Below, piece after piece: positions 34,705 to 44,089 of a stretch of 64,000 nucleotides of DNA; the stretch's first letter is position 1; each line of letters starts with the position of its first letter. The DNA comes from Gigaspora rosea (lineage: Eukaryota; Glomeromycota; Glomeromycetes; Diversisporales; Gigasporaceae). The stretch lies in contig QKWP01000827.1 of NCBI GenBank assembly GCA_003550325.1, forward strand, positions 76,358-140,357, written 5' to 3'. The position numbers and the translations under genes were made by a program. The notes beneath the pieces are model-generated. The model did not search any database and was not told the origin of the DNA. It saw only the letters and a list, made by a program, of their open reading frames with translations.

Positions 34705-35490
34705 CCCTATAAAAAAGTGGTCCGGGTGCGGTACGGAATGGTGTCTGGAATACACGAAATGGCATGGTCAGAGTGATACGTACGGGCGCGTCCACGGAAT
34801 GGCACGGTAAAGTGGTACGGAAATTACGACAGGAGGTGGCACGTAATGTCACGTCATACGTAGTGGAATTCATTTTATGGAATGATACGTGTCAAAGGTT
34901 GCTGTTTCACGAAGAGCGAAAATCAATATTAAAAAAATTGCGGTGACTCCTTTTCTCTTTTAATCGAATTGATTTTAGCCTCAAATAATTTGATTTTTGT
35001 CTTCCATGCTTCGCAGGCGGCCTTTAAAGTTTTACAACCTGCAGTTGGTTTTCTTCTTTCAACTTCGATTCGATTCGACCCATTCTTTTCAGCCCTTATC
35101 CGATATCTCATAATTTCGCTAATGAAACTGCTCTGGATGTCTTATCAAACAAAATTCCTTACAAAATTTTGATACCTGTGCAGTTGGTTTGTTCATATTA
35201 TATTGTTAGTTGATATAAAATTATGTAATCTACTTGTATGTATTTTTTTTATCACGGTGGTATAGCACGTTAATTCACATTAATTACCCATGCTAAAACC
35301 CGTGCCATTTGGACTAGTAAAGTGTTGCAAAACCAGAGTCATTAACGGTCCAATTAGTGCGGGTATACGGTCCAAAAATCCGTGCCAATCCAAGCCTCAT
35401 GCTTACAAAATCCGGGCTTAATCCGTGCCACCAAAACCCGTGCCATTCCGCCGCCAACCTTTATCTTTACGGTACATTTTTCTTATAGGG
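34705..35490. mobile_element. G-family element G2' (unit 2)
   Basis: Ends CCCTATAAAAAAGTGGTCC and CGGTACATTTTTCTTATAGGG, with AAT duplication (34702-34704 and 35491-35493). Orthologous to 23309-23974. It carries an extra ~160 bp at about 34942-35100 that unit 1 lacks. Confidence 0.8.
34942..35101 (-). other. 160-bp coding-like insert in G2'
   Basis: Relative to unit 1 (ATTGCG then ATATATCATAATTTC) an extra block is present. It is GC-richer than its surroundings and stays open on the minus strand, encoding a basic Lys/Glu/Ala-rich stretch (RKPTAGCKTLKAACEAWKTK and following). No family is recognised. It may be a captured exon or filler DNA. Confidence 0.4.
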
Positions 35491-35541
35491 AATATATTTA
35501 CCATTATGTATATTAGATATATTATATAATTTACATTATTA

Positions 35542-36663
35542 CAGGGGGCTACCAGTGCATTGTGGACACTTTTTAAAAATTTATACCAAGCTGAATAAAT
35601 ATAATATCAAGCTAAAAATTCTATAAAATGTTTATTAAATCTAAGGCTTTTAAATAAAAAAATTTTAAAATAATTAAGATAATACAAAATTGTGTAATTT
35701 TACACTAGTACGAAGCTAGTAATATTAAAAAAATTATTAAATTATATTTTATAGTAAAAATTAATTTTTATTAAATAAACTATATTTTTAATTTTATAAA
35801 GTTATTTAATATAACAAATTATATATAATTTGAAATTTTTATAATTTTTTAAAAAATTTTAAATTTTTTGTGAATTATTAAAGTAAAAGTTAAAATATTA
35901 ATTTAAATCAATTAATTTTAAAAGCAATAATTTTTATTGCTATATATAGTAATTTTATAAATATTTTTTAAAATTATATAATTTGTTATATTAAATAATA
36001 GAAAATAACTAATAATCACCATAGGTGATTATCACCTGTGATCTACTATGCATAAAAAAATAAACAAAACAAACAAAACTTTTATTAAAAAAAATTAAAT
36101 CTCTTTAATATTAGGGTAAGGGTAAAGGTTAAAGATTAGGGTAGGGCTTTGTATAAGTAAAATTTAGCAAGGAATTTTTTTTGTATAAAAAAAAGTAGTT
36201 TCATAGACAAAATTTTAGGTTAGAAGAAACTTTAGCAGTTTTTTAAAAATTTTTTTGTTTTTGTTACACAAAATTGATCTACATGTTACACCTTTTCCTG
36301 AATTTTAATTGGCAAATTAACTACATGTAATAATCACCTGTGGTGTAAATTAGTAATTTCCTAAATAATATTATTTAAAAAAAATTAATTTATTTAATAA
36401 AAAATTAAGTTTATATATTACTATATTTAGTAATTCTATTTATTATATAAGTTATATTAAAATTACTAATTTCATACTAGTATAACATTACACAAATTTG
36501 TGTTATCTTAATTATTTTAAAAACTACTGCATAGAATTTTATAATTTTTTTTATTTAAAAACCTTATATTTAATAAACATTTTATATAATTTTTAGCTTG
36601 ATATTATATATTTAGCTTGGTATAAATTTTTAAAAAGTGTTCACAATGCATTGGTAGCCCCTG
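35542..36663. mobile_element. 1,122-bp long-TIR element, TA duplication
   Basis: Ends CAGGGGGCTACCAGTGCATT and (inverse right end) CAGGGGCTACCAATGCATTG, pairing over more than 250 bp including TTTATACCAAGCT and ATAATATCAAGCTAAAAATT. TA lies on both sides; unit 1 has the empty site CATTATTAGATATAATGG (about 24018). A further inverted pair AGGTGATTAT...ATAATCACCT (about 36023-36343) in the middle could be a younger nested element. No transposase. Confidence 0.8.
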
Positions 36664-38084
36664 TAGATATAATGGATATAGTATAACCAATAGATCATAT
36701 ATTATTCTAATAAAACAAAAACAAAGCCCTGCCCTTAAAAAAGAAGCTACAAGACTAACTATAAAAGACAAAATCTACATTATCTGCAATAAAATCAGCT
36801 GATCTCGCAATAATAACCACTCTATCACTTCGTTGATGAGCTTAATATTGTTTCTTGGATTATTCCTTATACTTACAGGCAAATTTGTCTACAAAAACTT
36901 GTAAAATATAACATCACGAGTACCAAAAGGTTTAAAATATTGATGGATTTAATTGCTCTTTATACTATAAAATATATTTTTTATCATCATAATTCTAAAA
37001 AATGAATTAATTACATATAAGGGCACAAACAAAAAATCATTACACATAATGGCCATAAAATTTGAAAATATTACAATCAAGGGTCCAAATTTGTCAATTA
37101 TAAATTTTTAATATTTAATATAATTTTCTTTTGACATTTAAACTGCTATGCAGATTACACATCGCTTGCTCTGGTTATACAGACATCTGATAAGGAATCT
37201 TTAATATAGGGTTTTAAAATGCATCTAAGATATACCTGAACTTTATTACTTTGATAAATAAGATAATTTTTTTAGCAATTATGAGAAAAATTTTTAATTT
37301 ATAAGAATACATCTACTACATTAAGTAGTTACAAAAAAAAAACTTAACTAATCTGCTATAGAACTACCTACACTAAATTCTATCCTAATATTTTAATACA
37401 CAAAAATTAATTCAATTTCGAATAGACCACTGCATTTGCTTAACACGTTTCTTGATCGTTACATACAGGGTTAAGTTAATAATGGAGTTATCATGATTTC
37501 TATTTTTAAGCACTATAAAAGATTCTACTACAGAACTTACCATTCCATTATAATTTTTGCTATGAAGTACCATAATAAAGTATTCTGTTACAGAATTATT
37601 GTAATTTTTATTATATATAAGTTACCATACTAAATTTTGTTACTGCTATTCTGGTAATACCGTTTGTAGTTAATGTCAAGCTAGTTGCATTAGAATTATC
37701 ACAATTTCTATTATAAGTTACTGTGAAAATTCAACTATAATATGTAGTTGAGTTAGTTAACATCAGAATTTTTGTGATTCTTATGATATATTATCATAAA
37801 AAATTCTGTTATCGAACTTACTAACTCAGTACACACAGCATTAGAATTATTATAAGATTTCAAAAAAAATTGCTTAGTATTAAACTCGCGAATTGCTGAA
37901 AAGTTATGTTACAAAACCTATTTCAGTAAAATTTGATATTTATTATGTAATTAAGGTTGAGTTTCTTGTATCAGAATTATTGAAATTTCTATTGTAAATT
38001 ATTATAAATAATTCTGTTATGGAACTTTATCACTATTACAGTAACAATGAATGAGTAGTTTGTTTCAAAACTACTATTTTTTCT
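36664..38084. repeat. Duplicated AT-rich tract X2, first part
   Basis: Counterpart of 24020-25745. The same degenerate TTAGTTTGCATCAGAATT-type repeats begin near 37480. No gene. Confidence 0.7.
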
Positions 38085-38092
38085 ATTGTAAG

Positions 38093-38320
38093 CAGTGTTT
38101 AAAATTCAAATTTGGTTTTATGTTCTCAAAAAGAACATTATTAATTTCTTGATGTTTTTAGAAAATTTTAATGTTCTTTATGTAAGAAAATTAAATTTTT
38201 TTTAATATTAAAAGAATTTATTGAATGTTCTCAAATAGAGGACATATTTTAATAATTTATGTTTCTAAAAATTGTGTAATGTTCTCTAAGAACACTGAGA
38301 ACATTGAATTTTAAACACTG
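38093..38320. mobile_element. 228-bp hAT-type MITE, CAGTGTTTAAAATTCAA ends
   Basis: Perfect TIRs CAGTGTTTAAAATTCAA / TTGAATTTTAAACACTG. 8-bp duplication ATTGTAAG (38085-38092) and ATTGTGAG (38321-38328); unit 1 has the single site TTCTATTGTGAGTACG (about 25740). Internal ATGTTCTC/GAGAACAT steps are repeated. Same family as 39211-39436. Confidence 0.85.
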
Positions 38321-38544
38321 ATTGTGAGTACTATAAAAAATTTGTTACAAACTACTCGACCCTAATATATAGTCAATATTGAATTAGTTTGCATTAGTTG
38401 GGCAACAAAATGAACATATCTAAAACTAGTTTCAGTTTTGGTATAATCTGAAAACCCCAAATTTCAAAACTCTGAAACTATAATCCGAAACTTCTCAAAT
38501 CTATATTTAAAAGTTTGAAAATTTATAATATATAATTTATATTA

Positions 38545-38768
38545 GGGAAATTCTATTTTGACCTGGGTTAAAGTGACCCCTCTTAGAATTTAGGGTTAGT
38601 GTGAGCTGGAATTATGTGGAATTATGTTAATAATAGCTGTATTTTTATATTAACAAACCTCTAGCCAGCATGAACATAATTCTGGTTATTATTAATATAA
38701 TTCCAGCTCACACTAACCCTAAATCTAAGAGGGGGGTCACTTTAACTCAGGTCAAAATAGAATTGGCC
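38545..38768. mobile_element. 224-bp TIR element with 9-bp duplication
   Basis: Ends GGGAAATTCTATTTTGACCT and (inverse) GGCCAATTCTATTTTGACCT; pairing runs on through GTTAAAGTGACCCC and AGGGTTAGTGTGAGCTGGAA. Perfect duplication TTTATATTA (38536-38544 and 38769-38777). The 9-bp duplication suggests Mutator-type transposition. Nested in 38395-39814. Confidence 0.85.
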
Positions 38769-38999
38769 TTTATATTAATTTATAATATATTGATATATTA
38801 TTTAATAAATCATATAAATAATTAAATTTTATATATAAATATATAAGAAGAAATATATTAATAAATAAATAAAAAATAAAATACATAATATGAATAAATA
38901 TTTTATATTATATATATTTGAGATAAAAACCTTAATTAAGGAAAAAAACTCAATACATATCAGATATGATATAAACAGATAATTTTAATAAAAACATAA

Positions 39000-39180
39000 T
39001 TATTTAATATTTAATAATAATATTTCATCAATATCATTAAGATATTTTTGTGCTAATTCATTTGGATTATAATCTTCTTGATCTTCTAAAACTTGAATAA
39101 AATTATTTAAATCAGTTTCATCATCTAAATTTTCTATAATTTTTTGATATCTGTATATTGAAAAATACATTTTCTAAATC
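39000..39180 (-). pseudogene. Acidic C-terminal coding remnant
   Basis: On the minus strand about 43 codons end at a TAA (39000-39002), with the acidic sequence LDDETDLNNFIQVLEDQEDY, then NPNELAQKYLNDIDEILLLN. It lies inside a hAT-type element and could be the end of its lost transposase or passenger gene. Upstream the frame breaks. Too short to name. Confidence 0.4.
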
Positions 39181-39200
39181 CATTAATTTTAATAAATCTG

Positions 39201-39630
39201 CAGTCATACCTAGTGTTTAAAATTTGATGTTCTCAGTGTTCTCAGAGAATATTTAACAATTTTTATAAACATGAATTATTGGAAATGTTCTCTATTTGAG
39301 AACATTTAATAAAATTTTTTAATATTAAAAAATTTTTGATTTTCTAATACTGAGAATATTAAAAAATTTTGCGAACATTAAAATTTTAAAAATAATTTTT
39401 TGAGAACATAAAATCAAAATAGAATTTTAAACAGTGGTTATACCTCTTTATAATCACCCTATATACTCATAACATATAAAAACCTTTTTATAATCACACC
39501 TATAATTAGGCCTATAATAATTACTAATTAATATATAGCAAAAGACTTCTATATAAGCACACCCCTTTATAAGAACATTTTTTTAAAAAAGTTTCTATGG
39601 TCCAAAAAGTGTGATTATAAAGAGGTATGA
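39201..39630. mobile_element. Pogo/Tc1-like small element split by a MITE
   Basis: The left end CAGTCATACC is parted by the 39211-39436 MITE and continues TCTTTATAATCAC; the right end GTGATTATAAAGAGGTATGACCG is its inverse. The same type of end (CAGTC...TATAATCAC) is found on the 1.55 kb element at 51459. The expected TA duplication is visible only on the right (TATAT). Confidence 0.6.
39211..39436. mobile_element. 226-bp hAT-type MITE, second copy
   Basis: Ends TAGTGTTTAAAATTTGATG and (inverse) CACTGTTTAAAATTCTATT, related to 38093-38320. 8-bp duplication GTCATACC (39203-39210) and GTTATACC (39437-39444). It sits inside the inverted repeat of another element. Confidence 0.75.
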
Positions 39631-39822
39631 CCGTATATCCTCCCACATAGTTCCTTCTTCTTTATCTAAGTCAAATTTAATCTGAACTAGTTTCGGGTTT
39701 CGGATAAGGTTTCGGGTTTCGGATGAGGTTTCGGAGTTTCGGATGAGGTTTCGGAAACTATAATCCGAAACCCGAAACTTTCGGATTTAGCAAAAATATT
39801 TCGGTGCAACTCTAGCTTGCAT

Positions 39823-41328
39823 TGAAATGATCATAATTACTGTAAGAATACTGAAAAATTCCTTCACAGAACTTCCGCTATTCTGATAACTACAATATGT
39901 GGTTAAGGTTGAGTTAGTTTACGTCAGAATATACTATCAATTTCTATCTTGAATTACTGTAAAATTCTGTTACAGACCTTTTTTGCATTCCAGTAACGTC
40001 AAAAAGATAAATTGTTTATATCGAAAATACTATTATTTCTATCAAGTATATTATAAAAAATTCTATTACAAACTTACTCGAATTAGTTTGCATTGAAACA
40101 ATCGTAATTCTGTCACGTGTTACTGTAAAAAATTTCCTTACAAATTTTGCTCGCTAAAGTTGAACTAGGTTGCGTCCGAATAAATTGACGATTTTTATCG
40201 TGAATATGCGTAAAAAATTCTGTTACAGAAATTTCTCACAAAAAGATAAGTTAGTTTGTTCAAAATTACTATTATTCTATCGTAAATATTATAAAAATTC
40301 TGTTACAAACTTATTCGACACATAATATGTAGTTAAGCTTGAATAATTTGCATTGAAACTAATCGTAACCTCTTTTAGGTATTACTCTAAAAATTTTCTT
40401 AAAGGGCTTGCTCGCTATTCCGATGACTATAGTATGTGGTTAAAAATAAATTATCGATTTCTATCATGAATTACTATAAAAAGATTCTATTTCATAATTT
40501 TCTCACCATTCCAGTAATGACAAAAGATGTGTTAGTTTGCATCGGAATTACTATTATTTCTATCATGAGTATTATAAAAAATTTTGTTACAAACTTACTC
40601 GAAAAATAATATGTAATTAAGGTTGAATTTGTTTGCATTGAAATGATAGTAATTTCTGATATGAATACTGTAATAAATTCCTTACAGAAGTTGCTTTGCT
40701 ATTCTGATAACTACAGTATGTCGTTAAACTTGAATTTGTTTGCTTGTGAGTTGCAGTAAAAAAATTATATTACAAACATTAATATTGTGGCAATGCACAG
40801 TATGTGATTCATTAACGCATGTTAATAAAATACCCATATCTTAGCAAACCTAATATCAAAGAATAAAGCATAATAAAGGCTCTGGTCGTTTTTGTATTTT
40901 TAATACACCATATCTCAATTTCATTGATTATTAATGATGTATGGTTTTGATAAAAAAATTTATAGAATTTTTATCGTAAAATTATAAAGTTGTAATTAGA
41001 CTTTAAGTTAGAGTTAGGGCCCAATTAAAGTTAGGGTTAGTGAAAAATACATACATGGAGATTGTTTACCTCCTGAGTATTAAAATTGTCCTATATGAAA
41101 TTGCTGAAAATTAAAATCTTAGAAATAAACTGATAAGATTATTATTTTCATTCCCTATAATTATTTTGTAATTTACACTTTAACTTGATATTGAGTAATT
41201 ATTAGAAAATTAATATAATTTTTTATTTTAGCATTTATTTTGGATATACTTATTGTATATAAAATATAAAGTTAAATTTATGAAAGTTATTTTGATAATT
41301 TGTACAAATTTATTATCTAAATTATAAA
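39823..41328. repeat. Duplicated AT-rich tract X2, last part
   Basis: Counterpart of 25825-27237 and 28619-28700, holding the degenerate repeat and the empty site of the 27238-28609 element. No gene. Confidence 0.7.
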
Positions 41329-41913
41329 TATTATTTAGAAATAATTTAATTAAATATTTAATTTTCAAGAACGATATTACAGAACCAGTGTTAATTAGCC
41401 ATGTAAAAAGTCAATATTTAAACTATTACATAATCGAGATCTTTAGTTACTTATTTATTTACTTTTAATAGTTTTATATTATTTATAAAAACGAGGCTTT
41501 TTTTTAATTGGAAACTGCAAATTGCATGATATTGCTATTTTAATTTTTTAGCTTTTTTTTTAGTCATTAAAACTGTAATGTTGATTGAATTTTACAGATG
41601 AACCCTTAAAATTATAATTCAACTTCTAACTCTCCAGCCGATTACTTTTTTCCGAAAAAAATAAGTTAATAGTGAAATTTCAAATGAATAAATTACCGGT
41701 ATCTTTTATAAATAGATATCAAGATTAAAACCTCTTTGCAATTTTTTGATAAAAAAAAAAAATTCACGTCAATACCTATAAATTAATCCCACCCCACAGA
41801 ACTGTAATATCCTTAAATTTTTGGGTACAATCTAAATTAGTAGGAATTATAATACCGATATGAATGACAGAAATACGTAAATATATTGCGCAGCACATGC
41901 ATCCTGTAAATAT

Positions 41914-42054
41914 TGTTATCGTGTAAATTCATATGATCATGAAAAAATTTCTTATTGTTATTTTTTTATGTTATTACGTAAGCACAACAATCCCAAATTA
42001 AAACTCAGTTAGCCAATCACAACTTTTAAATCATGATCATAATTGCACGATAAC
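41914..42054. mobile_element. 141-bp foldback element upstream of copy D
   Basis: GTTATCGTGTAAATTCATATG...ATCATGA at the left pairs with TCATGATCATAATTGCACGATAAC at the right. Absent from copies B and C at the same place. Confidence 0.65.
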
Positions 42055-42059
42055 ATCGA

Positions 42060-42213
42060 TATTGGATCATGCGATGATAAATATCACATAATTTGTTCTG
42101 TTGGAACAAATGATTGGTCGAAACGTGCCGCTACGCGGCACGTGTCAGCCAATCATTTGCTCCGACAAAACAAATTTCATGATATTAATCGTTGCATGAC
42201 CAATATCTTATAA
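42060..42213. mobile_element. 154-bp near-perfect hairpin upstream of copy D
   Basis: GATATTGGATCATGCGATGA at the left pairs with the inverse at the right, through AATATCA, AATTTGTT and CAAATGATTGG, down to a central palindrome CGTGCCGCTACGCGGCACG. It directly follows the 141-bp foldback. Absent from copies B and C. No duplication resolved. Confidence 0.7.
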
Positions 42214-42409
42214 TTATTATTAATGCATAAATATCAAGCCAGCATTATACAGACTGACCAGAATATATTAGCTGTCCTGAATTATAAAAATTATACTTCG
42301 CAGTCTCTTAAAAATTCTGCACGGCCTGTGCAAGCTGCGCAATGGCCCAATTCTTGATCACAATACCCTTAAAATGGATTAAAAATGTTTCACAACATTC
42401 ATTTGGCAG

Positions 42410-42419
42410 TATATATCGG
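42410..42419 (+). promoter_or_regulatory. Conserved TATATATCGG box, copy D
   Basis: 62 bp before the ATG at 42472. The same box is found before all four LRR copies. Two hairpin elements are inserted about 200-500 bp upstream here and might affect expression. Confidence 0.5.
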
Positions 42420-42471
42420 AGATTAAAACACTAAAGTACTGTACGCACTAAATTTTGATCATTTTTTCAAT

Positions 42472-44013
42472 ATGATAGCATTACCGAACGAATGCTACTG
42501 GATGATATTTAGTAACCTCCGGTCTAATTATAATAATTTATTTTCATGCGCCCTTGTTAACCGTCATTGGTATAGAATAGTTATACCAATATTGTGGAGC
42601 GATCCAAAAAAACATTTTAAAGATATAAGACTTATAAGAATATTCCTTTTAACGCTAAATGTTGAAGAACAAGCTCTATTAATTCCTTTTAAAATTACTC
42701 TTCCAAATCACCCAAAACCGTTATTTGAATATACAAGTTACATTACACGTGTTAGTAATGATTTGTATAATGGAATTAAATGTTGGCTTCATCCTGGTGG
42801 ATTCAAAATAAGATGTGAGCTGGAAAATGCCATTCAATGTTCTTTGATTGCAATGTTCCTGCGAACTAGTAAGAATATTTGTAATCCAATAATATCTGAA
42901 AGTCTTCATGAGAACACTACTGTTACCTCAATGAGTTTAGATTATGTCCATTTCGGTTTTGAGTCAAAAGCAATAGACGAATTAACGAAGATCCTTAATA
43001 AAAATTCTACATTGACTTCTATAGACCTTTCTAATAATCGAATTGGTATTGAAGGTGGGAAGGTATTAGCAAAGGTACTTTACAAGAATACCACGTTGAC
43101 TTCTTTGAAGTTTAACCATAATAATATCGGTCCAGAAGGAGGAAAAGCATTGGCGTACGCACTTTGTCAAAACACTACGCTGACTTCTTTGAATCTTCGA
43201 TATAATCATGTTGGATTAGGAGGGAAAGCATTAGTAGATGCACTTTGCAAGAACACAACATTGACTTCTTTGGATCTTAGTTGTAATAATCTTGGGCCAG
43301 AAGTAGGAAAAAATCTAGCGAGCGCTCTTTACAAGAACACTACAATTACTTTTTTGTGTCTTTATGGTAATTATTTTGGACCTGAAGAAGGGAAAGCATT
43401 TGCGGGTGCACTTTGGAAGAATACTACGTTAACATCTTTGAATCTTGGAGGTAATAACCTTGGATCAGAGGGAGTAAAGGCATTAGCAGATGCACTTTGC
43501 AAGAACACTACATTGACTTCTTTATATCTTTGGGGTAATAAACTTGGATTGGAAGGAGAAAAAGCATTAGTAGATGCACTTTGTAAGAACACCACATTGA
43601 CTTATTTGAACCTTAATTCTAATAATCTTGGACCAAAAGGAGGAGAAATATTTGCAGATGCACTTTGCAAGAATACTACACTGACTTATTTGTGTCTTTA
43701 TCATAATGATCTTGGATCAAAAGGTGGAGAAGCATTAGCAAATGCACTTTGCAAGAATGCTACGCTGATTTCTTTAGATCTTAGCTTGAACAATCTCGGA
43801 TTAGAAGGAGCAAAAGCATTGGCAAATGCACTTTGCAAGAACGATACCTTGAAAGAATTGAACCTTCAAAGTAATAATCTTGGATCAGATGGAGGAAAAG
43901 TATTGTCAGATGCACTTTGCAAAAATATTACTCTGACTTCTTTGGATCTTAGTAATAATAATATTAATGTGATTGTGAAGTCAAACAATCAAGATATTAT
44001 TATATTTCAATAA
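42472..44013 (+). CDS. F-box/LRR protein, copy D (intact, longest)
   Basis: A 513-residue protein with the best-preserved structure of the four copies. The F-box-like region is at 1 to about 45 (LPNECYWMIF, SCALVNRHWY, LWSDP), expected to bind Skp1. The linker (about 46-140) contains TLNVEEQALLIPFKITLPNH. From about 145 there are about 13 LRRs of 27-29 residues with the consensus CKNTTLTSLDLSxNNLGPEG and helix GKALADAL, typical of RNI/GALA-type repeats, which form a curved solenoid for protein binding. One unit is a residue short (HVGLGGKAL). The tail is NNINVIVKSNNQDIIIFQ. Compared with C, nine residues are missing in frame after FLRTSKN. Encoded by 84-bp DNA repeats without introns. The likely role is an SCF substrate receptor; the substrate is unknown. 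Confidence 0.88.
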   Translation: MIALPNECYWMIFSNLRSNYNNLFSCALVNRHWYRIVIPILWSDPKKHFKDIRLIRIFLLTLNVEEQALLIPFKITLPNHPKPLFEYTSYITRVSNDLYNGIKCWLHPGGFKIRCELENAIQCSLIAMFLRTSKNICNPIISESLHENTTVTSMSLDYVHFGFESKAIDELTKILNKNSTLTSIDLSNNRIGIEGGKVLAKVLYKNTTLTSLKFNHNNIGPEGGKALAYALCQNTTLTSLNLRYNHVGLGGKALVDALCKNTTLTSLDLSCNNLGPEVGKNLASALYKNTTITFLCLYGNYFGPEEGKAFAGALWKNTTLTSLNLGGNNLGSEGVKALADALCKNTTLTSLYLWGNKLGLEGEKALVDALCKNTTLTYLNLNSNNLGPKGGEIFADALCKNTTLTYLCLYHNDLGSKGGEALANALCKNATLISLDLSLNNLGLEGAKALANALCKNDTLKELNLQSNNLGSDGGKVLSDALCKNITLTSLDLSNNNINVIVKSNNQDIIIFQ

Positions 44014-44089
44014 AATATGATATCTATTTCTGCTATTGACTTAGTGTTCTATAGTTATTGGCCACATTAATGGCACCAATTATTATAAT

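Larger units (their letters stand above)
38395..39814. mobile_element. 1,420-bp hAT-type element carrying nested MITEs
   Basis: Ends TAGTTGGGCAACAAAATG and (inverse right end) TAGAGTTGCACCGAAATA. 8-bp duplication GTTTGCAT (38387-38394) and GCTTGCAT (39815-39822); unit 1 has GTTTGCATTGAAATG intact (about 25815). Inside are 38545-38768 (9-bp duplication) and a TATAGTC-type element holding 39211-39436. A minus-strand frame ending at 39000 is a decayed coding remnant. Repeated GGTTTCGGATGAGG steps lie near the right end. Confidence 0.8.
28703..41328. repeat. Segmental duplication unit 2 (copy C)
   Basis: Same order as unit 1: upstream block, LRR gene, LRR fragment, small ORF remnant, G2 element, AT-rich tract with degenerate repeat. 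Private insertions are at 33105-33415, 33441-33529, 34942-35100, 35542-36663, 38093-38320 and 38395-39814. Without insertions both units are about 9.5-10 kb. Confidence 0.85.

Noticed and set aside
36023..36343. Further nested element with AGGTGATTAT ends
   Set aside because: Inverted ends are short and no duplication could be read; mentioned only within the larger element.
13000..44000. LRR 84-bp repeats as a CRISPR-like or satellite array
   Set aside because: The repeats are in frame, code for 28-residue LRR units with varied positions typical of the protein fold, and have no unique spacers.
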